A model generated the notes under the pieces. The model did no database searches. It saw nothing but the letters and a program-made list of their open reading frames with translations, and had not been told where the DNA came from. From the NCBI GenBank assembly GCA_031280615.1, contig JAITGO010000001.1, positions 87,612 to 151,611 of the forward strand: 64,000 nucleotides of DNA. Reading direction: 5' to 3'. The number at the start of each line of letters is the position of its first letter. The stretch's first letter is position 1. A program made the position numbers and the translations under genes. Source of the stretch: Desulfobulbus sp. Its GTDB lineage: Bacteria > Desulfobacterota > Desulfobulbia > Desulfobulbales > Desulfobulbaceae. Positions 1 to 8,994 of this stretch are shown here, one piece after another.

Positions 1-413
1 TCGACCTCGGGTGAGTCGACATCCGGCCGGTAATTGACGACGAGCCAATCGTCCTGCTTGATCGGGAGCGGGTCGGCGATGGCCAGCAGCAGGCCCCTGG
101 GCGAGTGATCGACGATCACGCACTGCCGGGCCCGGTTCCTGGGGGTGCTCAGGGCCCGCAGACTGCCGGCGATATCGGATTTCTGCCGATAGTCTTGGCG
201 GAATTCCAGGTCGACTTCAAAGCTCTGGGAACAGGCGCAATCGACCCGGATGGAATGCTTTTTGGACTTCAACTCGGCAACCGAGAAGGTCTCGCTCCGG
301 CCGCAGGCTCTGCATTTGATGGTGACCATTTCCTTGCGGCTGACATAGTATTTCTGCCGTTTTAGACCTTGTTCGGCCGCGCCGGCCGGATGTCGCGGGG
401 GTGTTGGCATCAT
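1..413 (-). CDS. PilZ-domain protein, C-terminus cut off by window edge
   Basis: The frame is open from an ATG-ATG start at 413 to the window edge, so about 137 codons are visible and the stop lies outside. GGAGGATA lies 8 nt before the first ATG. The N-terminal half has Cys pairs (CRAC and CAC) in a small beta-rich segment. About residues 95-110 show RNRAR followed by DHSPRG, which fits the PilZ pattern RxxxR...(D/N)xSxxG that binds cyclic di-GMP. A c-di-GMP effector role is inferred from this motif. The exact target is unknown. HD-GYP-like and HDOD signalling proteins occur elsewhere in the window but are not adjacent. Confidence 0.7.
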   Translation of the reverse strand, partial: MMPTPPRHPAGAAEQGLKRQKYYVSRKEMVTIKCRACGRSETFSVAELKSKKHSIRVDCACSQSFEVDLEFRQDYRQKSDIAGSLRALSTPRNRARQCVIVDHSPRGLLLAIADPLPIKQDDWLVVNYRPDVDSPEV

Positions 414-565
414 GACGGTATCCTCCAGTACATGGGAGTACTGCTTCTGGTAATTTTATAGATAATATTGCTTATAAAATACGCACGTTCTCCCTGTTTA
501 GAAGGGCCATTTCATCCTGGCCGCATTTTTTTATCAACCCCGCCGGGAATCGGCCGAGGCGGCGG

Positions 566-1444
566 CTAGCGGGTCTTTTGCACAAAAACCTCCCGGTACA
601 CCCGGCGGTAGTGTTTGATGGAGTTGGGATCGAGCCAACGTTCGTAGGCGGTCCGGTAGCGTTCGGTGGGGCGCTGCTTGATGAGGATGGTGTTGATCCT
701 GTCGATGACCGCCTTGCCCCAGGGGGTTTTCGAACAACCCACCGAACTCAGCCACGAATCGTAGCCGGTTTGATTTTCCTCGATGGACAGGGTGACCAAT
801 CGGTCCCTGATTCCCATCTGTTCCGCCTGGTACAGCGCTTCGTCGGGCAGGGCGACAATGCCGTCCAGCCGGCCTTTCATCAGCATCTTGAACAGGTTGT
901 GCGACAGCTCGTGGCCGGTGATTTCGAGGACATTGCACTCCCCGCGGTATGTATCCAGAATCGCATCGGTGTCCATGCCGTAGGAGCGGTCCTTGTTCAG
1001 CCCGATCGTCACGTTTTTGGCGCGCAACACCTCGGCCAGCCGCACCGTGGTTTTGCCGCCGAACTGAGGCAGCGATTCCTTCTTGATGATGACCACCGCC
1101 GGCAGGGTCAGGAAGCTGGGGATGGAGAAGTACATGAATTCCTCTCGTTCCGGGCTCCGGAACAGACCGGCGCTGCACACCTTTTCCCCTTGCTTGAATT
1201 TATAGAAATGGCGGGTGACGTTGGTGATCACTTCCTTGTGCTCGTATTCGGCCAGTTCGCCCTGGATGATCCGGGTGATGACGTCGCCGTAGCCCTGGTC
1301 CCGGAAGGCGCCTTCCTGAATCAGATACGGCGGCATGGCGGCTTCCATCCAGGTGATCGAATTCTTGGCCGCTGCCGGCGCGGCCAGGGCGAGTATCGGA
1401 CAGACGAGTAGGGTCAGGGCCAGGGAACAAAAACGGAACGCCAT
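566..1444 (-). CDS. periplasmic substrate-binding-like protein (TIGR02285 type)
   Basis: A predicted exported protein of 292 aa. The ATG at 1444 is preferred because GGGAGG lies 8 nt upstream and the protein then opens with a signal peptide (MAFRFCSLALTLL... ending around AAPAAA). An upstream in-frame start at 1486 would add 14 residues before the signal. The mature protein begins ITWMEAAMPPYLI and contains a 'C-A-G-L-F-R-S-P-E-R-E' segment typical of the TIGR02285 branch of solute-binding family 3 folds. The ligand is unknown. No transporter permease or ATPase is adjacent, so a sensory or signalling role is as likely as transport. It stands alone on the minus strand. Confidence 0.6.
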   Translation of the reverse strand: MAFRFCSLALTLLVCPILALAAPAAAKNSITWMEAAMPPYLIQEGAFRDQGYGDVITRIIQGELAEYEHKEVITNVTRHFYKFKQGEKVCSAGLFRSPEREEFMYFSIPSFLTLPAVVIIKKESLPQFGGKTTVRLAEVLRAKNVTIGLNKDRSYGMDTDAILDTYRGECNVLEITGHELSHNLFKMLMKGRLDGIVALPDEALYQAEQMGIRDRLVTLSIEENQTGYDSWLSSVGCSKTPWGKAVIDRINTILIKQRPTERYRTAYERWLDPNSIKHYRRVYREVFVQKTR

Positions 1445-1630
1445 CGAGTGCCTCCCGAAACCGGTGGGAATTACGGCCACCCGCAACGGGCGGCGCGAAT
1501 GCGCACAAGCATTACAATTCGTTTTTGTAATGAATTGTTCCGGCAGCTGTCAAGCGGAGACATCAGCCAAGGGCCCTGTGGCCTTATGGTCTTGTGGCGT
1601 TGCGGTCGGAGGTGCGATGAGAGGGATTTA

Positions 1631-2788
1631 TCATTTTCGGCCCGGCGGGGCCGGGGCAGGGTGCAGGCTTTGGCCTTGGACGGCGGTGAGCTGGCGATCG
1701 ACCGCGCCCTGGATGAAGAAGAGGCGGAGCAGCAGCCAGGCATAGGCCAGGACCGCGAGCACGGCGAACACGGGTTGAAAGTAGCCCAGCGGACACAGCA
1801 CCAGCACGGTCAGCCAGTGGAGCAGGATGACCTGGCGGGAATGGAGTTGCAGGGGGAAATCGTCATGGCGGCCGATCACGGCCAGCCCGCTGAGATTCCA
1901 GCCGTAGAGGGCAGTGAAGGCGTGGAGGCGGAGCAGGGGATGGCTGATTTCCGGGGTGTACCAGCTCGAAAACGAGAGCAGGATGTAGGAGATGCCGGTG
2001 AGCGAGGTGACCAGCAGAAACAGGATGCCCGAGGTCAGGTAGGCCTTCTGCTGCAACGGGATGCCCTCGTGCCAGTACAGGAAAAAGATGTAGGCCACGG
2101 TCACGAACAGCAGGCTGGCAATCGCCACCTGGGAGGTGAACATGCCGGCCAGGATGAAGCCGAAAAAGACGATCACCCCGAGATTGACGGTCCAGAAGGC
2201 GGCCTCCTTGAGCACCCGGGTGAGGGGGAGCGCTTCCTTTTTCATCAGGCTGAAGATGACCGACATGGAGATCAGGGAAACGGGAAAGGAGAAGCCCAGA
2301 AAAAAAGTGTCGAGCCGGAGTTTCTCGATGGTGAACCAGTGCAGGTAGATCGAGTTGCCAATCACCGGGCTGGAAAGGGCCAGGCCGCAGGAAAGGCAGA
2401 GCAGGGCGGCCTGGTGGAATTTACGCTCGACCGGTTCCCGGCGGTCGAAGAGCGCCCGCGGCAGCAGGCTGCCGAAATGGTCGATCCGCGTCCGTTCCAC
2501 CAACCAGGCCAGGGGCAGGGGAATGATCGTCGCCGGCAGGTACCACTCCATGAAGGCGCAGACCGAAAAGGCCAGAGCCAGGGCCAGAAAGAGCAGGGTG
2601 CGGCGGGTCAAGAGCGGCTGGCCCTCGGTGTAGTACATCAACAGGGTGCCGCCGCTGCACAGGTTGAACAGGAAAATGTGGAGCCGCTCGAAATTGACGA
2701 TCGCCGGAGGCACCAGGTGATGGAGAAAGCCGCAGGCCAGGGCGGTGGTCATCATGGCCACCAGGATGGTTTTGAATTGCCAGTTCAC
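1631..2788 (-). CDS. polytopic membrane protein, last gene of epimerase operon
   Basis: A 385-aa protein with about ten to eleven hydrophobic segments spread along the chain and almost no soluble domain. It starts 3 nt after the upstream SRPBCC-epimerase gene ends, so the two are probably co-translated. The late segment LRLHAFTALYGWNLSGLAVI has polar residues inside a membrane helix and may be functional. The gene order epimerase, epimerase, membrane protein resembles loci holding YndJ-family proteins, but I cannot confirm that family by eye. Function is unknown. Export or modification of a product of the two epimerase-like enzymes is only a guess. Confidence 0.6.
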   Translation of the reverse strand: MNWQFKTILVAMMTTALACGFLHHLVPPAIVNFERLHIFLFNLCSGGTLLMYYTEGQPLLTRRTLLFLALALAFSVCAFMEWYLPATIIPLPLAWLVERTRIDHFGSLLPRALFDRREPVERKFHQAALLCLSCGLALSSPVIGNSIYLHWFTIEKLRLDTFFLGFSFPVSLISMSVIFSLMKKEALPLTRVLKEAAFWTVNLGVIVFFGFILAGMFTSQVAIASLLFVTVAYIFFLYWHEGIPLQQKAYLTSGILFLLVTSLTGISYILLSFSSWYTPEISHPLLRLHAFTALYGWNLSGLAVIGRHDDFPLQLHSRQVILLHWLTVLVLCPLGYFQPVFAVLAVLAYAWLLLRLFFIQGAVDRQLTAVQGQSLHPAPAPPGRK

Positions 2789-2791
2789 CGC

Positions 2792-4189
2792 TCAGCGCTC
2801 CGGGGGATTGCGTTCAGATCTGCCGAGAAGGTGGCACAAGGTCGGGTCGAGATCGGCATGGCGGAAGGCGTAGCCGGATTGCTGCAATTTGTCGGTGGCC
2901 ACTCGGCATCCGCCCAGTAATACCTCGGAAGCCATCTGGCCGTAAAGGGATTTCAAGATGGCGGCCGGAATCGGGGGCAGCAGGGGGCGGCCCGTTGCCC
3001 GGGCCAGGCTTTGCATCAATTGGCGGTTGGTCACCGGATTCGGCGCGGCGATGTTGACCGGCCCGGCCAGGGTATCGCAGCTCAGGGCGTGGAGAATGGC
3101 GCCGACCATGTCGTTGATGGAGATCCAACTGAGATACTGGTCGCCGCAGCCGAACCGTCGGGGAAAGCCCAGCATCGAGGAGGCGAGCAGCCGCCTGAGG
3201 GCGCCGCCCCTGGGGGTGAGCACCACGCCGATGCGGAGAAAGACGGTGCGGATACCGGCCGCCTCGGCGGGCTGGGCCGCATGCTCCCACATGGAGCAGA
3301 CGTCGGAGATGAAATCGGTGCCGGCCCGATCTTCCTCGCGCATGCAGCAGTCGAGGCAGTTGCCGTAGAAGCCGACCGCCGAGGCGCTGAGCAGTACCTT
3401 GGGGCGGACCGGCAGCCCGGCCACGGTTCGGGCGATCAGGCCGGTCCCCTGGACCCGGCTGTCGATCACCCGTTTCTTTTTTTCCGCAGTCCAGCGGCCC
3501 TCGCCGATGTTGTCGCCGGCCAGGTGGATCACCCCGTCGAAAGGCGGCAGGCCGGCAAGGTTGAGCGCATTTTTTTCCGGGTTCCAGTAGATTTCCCGTT
3601 TGCTTCGGTCGGGTTGGCGCCGGACCAGGGTCCAGACCTCGTGGCCGCCGGTGGTCAGCAGGGGAATCAGGGCATTGCCGAGCACGCCGCTGGCGCCGCT
3701 GATCAGCACCCGTAACGGGACGCGGCTGCATTGCCGGTGCAGGAGCAGATCGTCGCGGAGGGTGGCGTGCCGGTAGCGAAAGATGCGCTCCAAGGTCCGC
3801 TCGACCATCCGGACGGTACAACCGGGCAGCACGGCCTGGCCGGGCAGGGCGAAATCGATTTGGTCCTCCAGGCGGGCGCCGTCCGGGGTGTCGGCGAACC
3901 GGTGGGTGTGGGTCCAACGGGCAAAGGGGCCGCGTTCCTGGATATCGCGGAACAGGACGCCGGGCACGTCCTCAATGTGGCGGGCGTGCCAGCGGTAGGG
4001 AAAGAGGCCGGCCCGCATGGCCATGACCACCCGGCCGCCCGGCTCGATGCCGCCCTCGCGGGTCACGACCCTGGTGGGTTCCCAGGGTGGGACGAGCCGC
4101 TCCAGGGCGCCCGGCCGGCTGTGCCATCGGTAGAGTTCTTCGGCGGAACAGGGAAAAAGGGAGGTGGCAAGAAAACGATGCTCAGTCAC
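2792..4189 (-). CDS. SRPBCC domain fused to TIGR01777-family epimerase
   Basis: A 465-aa two-domain protein. Residues 1 to about 150 look like an SRPBCC/START-like ligand-binding domain ('cyclase/dehydrase' type, opening with HRFLATSLFPCSAEEL). Residues from about 157 form an SDR-like epimerase with the nucleotide-binding motif GASGVLGNALIPLL, then HLAGDNIGEGRW and SASAVGFYG, which mark the TIGR01777 (YfcH/SulA-like) family. This fusion is known in other bacteria; its substrate is not established. It overlaps the upstream epimerase gene by 8 nt and is followed 3 nt later by a membrane-protein gene, so the three form one operon. Confidence 0.8.
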   Translation of the reverse strand: MTEHRFLATSLFPCSAEELYRWHSRPGALERLVPPWEPTRVVTREGGIEPGGRVVMAMRAGLFPYRWHARHIEDVPGVLFRDIQERGPFARWTHTHRFADTPDGARLEDQIDFALPGQAVLPGCTVRMVERTLERIFRYRHATLRDDLLLHRQCSRVPLRVLISGASGVLGNALIPLLTTGGHEVWTLVRRQPDRSKREIYWNPEKNALNLAGLPPFDGVIHLAGDNIGEGRWTAEKKKRVIDSRVQGTGLIARTVAGLPVRPKVLLSASAVGFYGNCLDCCMREEDRAGTDFISDVCSMWEHAAQPAEAAGIRTVFLRIGVVLTPRGGALRRLLASSMLGFPRRFGCGDQYLSWISINDMVGAILHALSCDTLAGPVNIAAPNPVTNRQLMQSLARATGRPLLPPIPAAILKSLYGQMASEVLLGGCRVATDKLQQSGYAFRHADLDPTLCHLLGRSERNPPER

Positions 4190-5081
4190 CGATGATCTCC
4201 CGCAAGGCCGCCGGCAGGTCCGGATAGGTGAACAGGTAGCCGCTGTTGATCAGTCCCTGGGGCAACGTCTTCTGCCCCTGGAGCAGGGAGCGGCCGAACT
4301 CGCCCAGCATCCCCATGGCAAAGGCCGGGGCCGGCAGGCAGGCGGGACGGTGGAAGGCCGCGCCCAACTGGCGGGCGAATTCTTTCTGCCGCACCGGCTG
4401 CGGCGCGGTGAAATTGAAGGGGCCCTTGCATTCCTCGGCACCGAGAAGAAACACCATGGCGTTGACCAAGTCGTCGAGATGAATCCAGGGAAACCATTGC
4501 CGCCCGCTGCCGATCGGCCCGCCGAGGCCGAGTCGAAAGGGGATGCGCATCGTGGCCATGGCCCCGCCGTCCTTGCCCAGGACCACGCCGAAACGCATCA
4601 GCGCCACCCTGGCGCCTTTGGCGGCAGCCCTGCCGGCCTCGACCTCCCAATCGCGGCAGACCCGGGCCAGGAAATCGCTGCCCGGCTCGCTGGTCTCGTC
4701 CTTTTCGTTTTCGCCGCCGTTGCCGTAGTATCCGGCCGCCGAGGTGCTGAGCAGTACCGTCTCGGTGGTCGCGGGCAGGGCGTCCACCAGGTTGCGGGTG
4801 GTGAGGATGCGGCTGTCGCGGATCGCCTGTTTATAGCGCTCGGTCCAGAGGTTGAAGACCGACCGTCCGGCCAGGTTGATCAGGGCGTCTTGTTCGGGCA
4901 CCAGCCGCTGCCAATCGCCGGTCCGGGTCGTGTCGGCCACGACATGGCTGAGTTGCGGATGCGGGGCGGGATGGCGACTGGCGCTGCTGCCGATGACCGT
5001 GACCTCGTGGCCCGACTCCAGCAGCCGCCGGCTGACAGCGGTACCGACAAAGCCGGTGCCGCCGGTGATGAGAATTTTCAT
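4182..5081 (-). CDS. TIGR01777-family NAD(P)-dependent epimerase
   Basis: A 299-aa stand-alone member of the same epimerase family as the C-terminal part of its downstream neighbour. It shows GGTGFVGTAVSRRLL at the N-terminus (Rossmann nucleotide binding), then NLAGRSVF and STSAAGYYG. The length is normal for YfcH-type proteins. It is first in an operon with the SRPBCC-epimerase fusion (8-nt overlap). Two paralogues in one operon suggests either two steps on related substrates or a heteromer. The substrate is unknown. The start has AGGTTTCCC upstream, a modest ribosome site. Confidence 0.82.
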   Translation of the reverse strand: MKILITGGTGFVGTAVSRRLLESGHEVTVIGSSASRHPAPHPQLSHVVADTTRTGDWQRLVPEQDALINLAGRSVFNLWTERYKQAIRDSRILTTRNLVDALPATTETVLLSTSAAGYYGNGGENEKDETSEPGSDFLARVCRDWEVEAGRAAAKGARVALMRFGVVLGKDGGAMATMRIPFRLGLGGPIGSGRQWFPWIHLDDLVNAMVFLLGAEECKGPFNFTAPQPVRQKEFARQLGAAFHRPACLPAPAFAMGMLGEFGRSLLQGQKTLPQGLINSGYLFTYPDLPAALREIIGD

Positions 5082-5178
5082 GGGAAACCTCCGTACGCGA
5101 TTGTTGACCGTGTTTTTCTGTTGAGCACCATAAACATTCCGCCGTTGCCGGGCAAAGGGCCGGCCGGTCCGGTCCGCG

Positions 5179-5952
5179 TTATTTGACGAAAAAGAGCACG
5201 ATTTCGATGGCGATCAGGGCGATGATGATCCATTCCAGCATGCTCGAATGGCTGTGCTTCTGCTCGTCGGCCATCATCGCCAGCAATTCCTGGATCACCT
5301 CCAGCCGGTTTTTCAGCACCGTGGCCCGGGAGGTGATTTCCAGATAGCGCGACAGGGCCAGGTAGTACTGCTCCAACTCCGGATACTCCCAGATGAACTC
5401 GGGCGCGTCCAGGAGGTTGAACTGAAGGATGATGCGGGATTTCTCCAGGTACACCCGGCCGCGTTCCCTGGCGAGCTTGGCGCGCGACATGGCGATCGAG
5501 CCCTTTTTTGCCAGGGCCTCGGGAATGTACATGGTCTGCTTGATCATTTCCTCGATCGACGACTCGAAAAAGGCCAGCTTGGTCGATTGGGCCAGGGCGT
5601 GGCCGAGCGACAGGCAGGTGAGTTCGGCCAGGTCGTCGAGCTCGATCACATCGTTGCGGATGCGGATGCCCGCCTCGGTGCTGCGCCGGTATTCCAGCTC
5701 CTCCTCGACCATGCTTGCCAGGGGCGCGACCGCGTATTTGCGCAGCAGGTCGACGAGCCGTTTTTCCGCCTCGTCGTCGTACCGGAAGAGGACGGCGACG
5801 CCATAGTCGAAAATAAAGGCGTGGGCGCCGCCGTCCGGAGCGAGGCGAATGACGTTGCGCATCGGGGTGGCGTGGGTCTGCCGGGAAAGGAATTCGGCGA
5901 GCGCCTCGAACTGAAAGCGCTCGGCCAGGCACAGGGCGCGGATTGTATCCAT
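5179..5952 (-). CDS. RMD1/YagE family (DUF155) protein with C-terminal anchor
   Basis: About 257 aa. The middle carries the family pattern: FIFDYGVAVLF, the acidic EEELEYR, then IELDDLAELTCLSLGHALAQS. The C-terminus ends in one hydrophobic helix (MLEWIIIALIAIEIVLFFVK), as in yeast Rmd1 and bacterial homologues, so it is probably tail-anchored with the bulk in the cytoplasm. Function in bacteria is not established. The start is uncertain: ATG at 5952 has no clear ribosome site, and a TTG at 5979 is the alternative. It follows the 6010-6438 gene closely and is probably co-transcribed with it. Confidence 0.75.
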   Translation of the reverse strand: MDTIRALCLAERFQFEALAEFLSRQTHATPMRNVIRLAPDGGAHAFIFDYGVAVLFRYDDEAEKRLVDLLRKYAVAPLASMVEEELEYRRSTEAGIRIRNDVIELDDLAELTCLSLGHALAQSTKLAFFESSIEEMIKQTMYIPEALAKKGSIAMSRAKLARERGRVYLEKSRIILQFNLLDAPEFIWEYPELEQYYLALSRYLEITSRATVLKNRLEVIQELLAMMADEQKHSHSSMLEWIIIALIAIEIVLFFVK

Positions 5953-6009
5953 GATGCGATGGGCGGCCGCCGCGAACAAAGGCGGCAGGGGCGTTCAGCC
6001 CGCAGGAGG

Positions 6010-6438
6010 TTATTCGGTGCCGTTGGCGGCGGCTTTCTGTTGCAGCTCCGGATAGTATTTTTCGATGCAATCGGGGCAGATGCCGTGGGTAAATTCGTTG
6101 GCGGCCCGTTCCTGGACGAACTGCTTGATGTCGTTCCAGAAGGCCGGGTCCATCCGGATCTGGCGGCAGGAGGCGCAGACCGGCAGAATGCTCTCCAGGT
6201 AGCCGATCCGGGTGAGCAGTTTATAGGTATGGCGGATGATCAGGCCGCCGACAATGGCGATGACGATGCTTTCGAAGATGGATTCCCGCCAGTTGATCGG
6301 GGTGGCGACACCGCCGAGCAGGACATGGGGAATATCGAGAATCTCGTCGAACCAGGAGAGGACGATGACGAACAGAATGGCGGCCGATTCGTACCAGCAG
6401 ACCTTTTTGGCGATCAGGTTGGTTGTATGCTGTTCCAT
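6010..6438 (-). CDS. small membrane protein with C-terminal Cys-rich (zinc-ribbon-like) tail
   Basis: About 142 aa from the ATG at 6438, which has GAGGA 11 nt upstream. A longer frame starts at 6504. Two hydrophobic segments (around AAILFVIVLSWF and SIVIAIVGGLIIRHTYKLL) anchor it. The C-terminal 55 residues carry LPVCASCRQIR...W...HGICPDCIEKYYPEL. This C-x2-C...C-x2-C block is commonly found at the end of sensor kinases and diguanylate cyclases, but here it is attached only to a membrane anchor. Metal or redox binding is inferred. It probably shares a transcript with the RMD1-type gene, 57 nt downstream. Confidence 0.6.
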   Translation of the reverse strand: MEQHTTNLIAKKVCWYESAAILFVIVLSWFDEILDIPHVLLGGVATPINWRESIFESIVIAIVGGLIIRHTYKLLTRIGYLESILPVCASCRQIRMDPAFWNDIKQFVQERAANEFTHGICPDCIEKYYPELQQKAAANGTE

Positions 6439-6643
6439 GGGGCGGGGATCCTCGGCGTATCGACTTTCGGGACAACCGGCCGCCGCATCCGGGGCGGCGG
6501 GCATCCGATGGCAAAAAACCGCTGGCAGGCACTCCGGCCCGTGGCGGAACGGATCGGCCCATCATACTGCGTTTGTCCCTCGATGCACAGGGGAAAAGCG
6601 CGGCGTTTCCGGGCCGCGCGGCGCTGCAGAGCCGTGCCCGCCC

Positions 6644-6889
6644 TTACCGGCCGTCGACGTGGCTGATGACGATTCGGGGCGCATCCAGGGGGATGATTTC
6701 GGGTTGCAGCCGCCGCAGCTCGTCGATCTGCCAATCGCCGTTCAGGGCCAAAAGCGCCAGGGCGTCTTCCTGGGAGGACGCCAGCACGACCACGTCGGCC
6801 TGGAGGTAGTTTTCCTGGCGAATATGCGGCTCGTCGAGCATGGACCAACTGGAAAAATGTTTGCTGTGACGCCAGATGAAAAGGTGCAT
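6644..6889 (-). CDS. hypothetical 81-aa protein
   Basis: The frame is open further upstream, but the ATG at 6889 has GGAGA 6 nt before it and starts a compact protein (MHLFIWRHSKHFSSWSMLDE...). It contains an alternating hydrophobic pattern, DVVVLASSQEDALALLAL and PRIVISHVDG, suggesting a small alpha/beta domain. I recognise no family. It is transcribed divergently from panE. No signal peptide or membrane helix is seen. Confidence 0.5.
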   Translation of the reverse strand: MHLFIWRHSKHFSSWSMLDEPHIRQENYLQADVVVLASSQEDALALLALNGDWQIDELRRLQPEIIPLDAPRIVISHVDGR

Positions 6890-7011
6890 GGGCTCTCCGG
6901 AGGTTGAGGCGGGTGAAAAACGGACGATAGCCGGCGCGATTCGCTCCACTGTACCTCGATGCGGCCTGCGGCGCAAACCCCGGCTTCCCGTCCGCAAGGC
7001 CGGGTTCGGCG

Positions 7012-7039
7012 TTGACCTTTTCGGTCGATGGTATATAAC
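7012..7039 (+). promoter_or_regulatory. candidate sigma-70 promoter for panE-panB
   Basis: TTGACC at 7012-7017 and TATAAC at 7034-7039 are separated by 16 nt; each hexamer matches the consensus at five of six positions. The panE start codon lies 84 nt after the -10. No other gene on this strand is near. Confidence 0.55.
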
Positions 7040-7122
7040 TGTCGCCAGCGGAAATTCGCCGCTATGGCGGACAAATGCGGACAAGTGGGCTCCGGCTGCA
7101 GTTCGGCCGGAAGGGGAGGGGC

Positions 7123-8103
7123 ATGGAGATTTTGATCATCGGCGCCGGTGCCATGGGCGGTTTGTTCGCAAGCCTGCTCGCGCCCCATGCCCGCGTCTGC
7201 CTGCTCACCACCAATGTAGACCATGCCCGCGCCATCAACGCCAGGGGCCTGATGCTCACCGCCATGGACGGTTCGGTACGCACGACAACGGTCACAGCCC
7301 TGTCCGAACCGGAGGGGGACGATCGCCGGGCCGATCTGGTACTGATCTGCACCAAGGCCCGGGCCACCGAGGCTGCGGCCGCGACCGCCGGCCGGTTTTT
7401 GGCCAAGGACGGCCTGGCGCTCACCCTGCAAAACGGGCTCGGCAACCTGGAGCGGCTTGCCATGGCAGTGGGCGCGGACCGGTCGGCCGCGGGCGTCACC
7501 TCCCAGGCGGCCACGCTGCTGGCTCCCGGCCACGTTCGCCACGCCGGCCGCGGTCCCACCGTGCTCGGCCGCGTCCCCGGCCAGGCCGGCCGGCTTGCGG
7601 CGGTCGCCGAGCTGTTCAACCGGGCCGGCATCGACACCGAGGTGGCCGACGATGTCGACGCCTTGCTCTGGTCCAAGCTGATGGTCAACGTCGGCGTCAA
7701 CGCCCTGGCCGCCCTGCTGCGGGTACCCAATGGGGCGCTGTTGCTGGCGCCGGAGTGCGGAGCCCTGATGGCCGAAGCCGTGGCCGAGGCCGAAGCCGTG
7801 GCCGGGGCGCTGGGCATTAAACTGCCCGAGGGCCGCCAGGCGGACCGGGTCGAACAGGTGTGCGCCCTGACCGCCGCCAACCGCGCCTCCATGCTCCAGG
7901 ACATCCTTCGGGGCGCACCCACCGAGATCGACGCCATCAACGGCGCCATCGCCGCCAAGGGACACACGCTGGGCATTCCCACCCCGGTCAACCAACTGCT
8001 CACCCGCCTGATCAAGGCCCTGGAAGCTACCGCTTCCCATCGGATCGAATCTTTTTCTTCCGCCACCTCACCCCAGGAGAGCCCATGCACCAGAAAAAGC
8101 TGA
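7123..8103 (+). CDS. panE: 2-dehydropantoate 2-reductase
   Basis: Reduces ketopantoate to pantoate with NADPH, in pantothenate and coenzyme A synthesis, in the cytoplasm. The protein is 326 aa from the ATG at 7123, chosen because GGGAGGGG directly precedes it and the nucleotide-binding motif MEILIIGAGAMGGLFA then sits at the N-terminus; a longer frame begins at 7075. Family features include LICTKA, LQNGLGN and WSKLMVNVGVNALAALL, which holds the catalytic lysine region. It overlaps panB by 19 nt, so two consecutive pantoate steps are encoded together. panC and panD are not in the window. Confidence 0.92.
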   Translation: MEILIIGAGAMGGLFASLLAPHARVCLLTTNVDHARAINARGLMLTAMDGSVRTTTVTALSEPEGDDRRADLVLICTKARATEAAAATAGRFLAKDGLALTLQNGLGNLERLAMAVGADRSAAGVTSQAATLLAPGHVRHAGRGPTVLGRVPGQAGRLAAVAELFNRAGIDTEVADDVDALLWSKLMVNVGVNALAALLRVPNGALLLAPECGALMAEAVAEAEAVAGALGIKLPEGRQADRVEQVCALTAANRASMLQDILRGAPTEIDAINGAIAAKGHTLGIPTPVNQLLTRLIKALEATASHRIESFSSATSPQESPCTRKS

Positions 8104-8927
8104 CCATTCCGGACATCCGCAACCGCAAGAACGGCACCCCCATTTCCGAAATAACCGCCTATGACTATCCCCTGGCCAGGATGGCGGACGCGGCCGGGAT
8201 CGACATCGCCCTGGTGGGCGACAGTCTGGGCATGGTGGTGCTGGGGTATCCGGACACGGTGTCGGTGACCATGGAGGAGATGCTGCACCATTCCAAGGCG
8301 GTGGTGCGGGGGATCGAACATGCCCTGGTGGTGGCCGACATGCCCTTCGGCTCTTATAACAGCTCGATTCCGCAAGCCATCGGCAATGCCAACCGCATGC
8401 TCAAGGAGGCACGAGTCGATGCGGTCAAGATCGAGGGCGGAGTGACCATGGCCGAGACCGTGGCCGCCATTGTCCGCGCCGGTATCCCGGTGCAGGGCCA
8501 TATCGGCCTGACCCCGCAGACCGCCACCAATCTCGGCGGCTTCAAGGTCCAGGGCAAGAGTGCCGAGGCGGCGCGGCAGATGATCGACGACGCCCGCGCC
8601 CTGGAGGATGCCGGCTGCTTCTCCATCGTGCTCGAAGCCATCCCCGCGCCCCTGGCCGAGCGCATCACCCAGGCGGTGACCATTCCCACCATCGGCATCG
8701 GCGCCGGTCCGGGCTGCGACGGCCAGGTGCTGGTGATCCACGACCTGATCGGTCTCTACGACCGCTTCGTGCCCAAATTCGTCAAGCAATACACCAAGAT
8801 CAACGAACAGGTGGTCGCCGCCCTGGTCCAATACAAGACCGAGGTGGAGAGCCGCGCCTTCCCGGACGAAGCCCACAGCTTCTCCATGAAGGCGGAAGAG
8901 CTGGACAAGCTGATGCGCTTGTATTGA
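8085..8927 (+). CDS. panB: 3-methyl-2-oxobutanoate hydroxymethyltransferase
   Basis: Adds a hydroxymethyl group from methylene-tetrahydrofolate to 2-oxoisovalerate to give ketopantoate, the substrate of PanE. The protein is 280 aa. It begins MHQKKLTIPDIRNRK with AGGAG 6 nt before the ATG. The family blocks are plain: ITAYDYPLARMADAAG, LVGDSLGMVVLGY (metal-binding aspartate), ADMPFGSY, VKIEGG and PVQGHIGLTPQT. The start lies inside the end of panE, indicating translational coupling. Its substrate comes from the branched-chain pathway that begins with ilvBN, encoded about 37 kb away. Confidence 0.95.
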   Translation: MHQKKLTIPDIRNRKNGTPISEITAYDYPLARMADAAGIDIALVGDSLGMVVLGYPDTVSVTMEEMLHHSKAVVRGIEHALVVADMPFGSYNSSIPQAIGNANRMLKEARVDAVKIEGGVTMAETVAAIVRAGIPVQGHIGLTPQTATNLGGFKVQGKSAEAARQMIDDARALEDAGCFSIVLEAIPAPLAERITQAVTIPTIGIGAGPGCDGQVLVIHDLIGLYDRFVPKFVKQYTKINEQVVAALVQYKTEVESRAFPDEAHSFSMKAEELDKLMRLY

Positions 8928-8994
8928 AGAACGCGAACAACGGCGGCCTGGCTCTTCGTGCGGCCAGGTCTCTGGGGCGTGGGAACGAGCGGAC

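Noticed and set aside
1448..2920. 490-codon plus-strand frame
   Set aside because: It is the mirror of the minus-strand membrane protein and epimerase genes. Its product is a low-complexity Gln/Gly/Glu-rich chain without family features.
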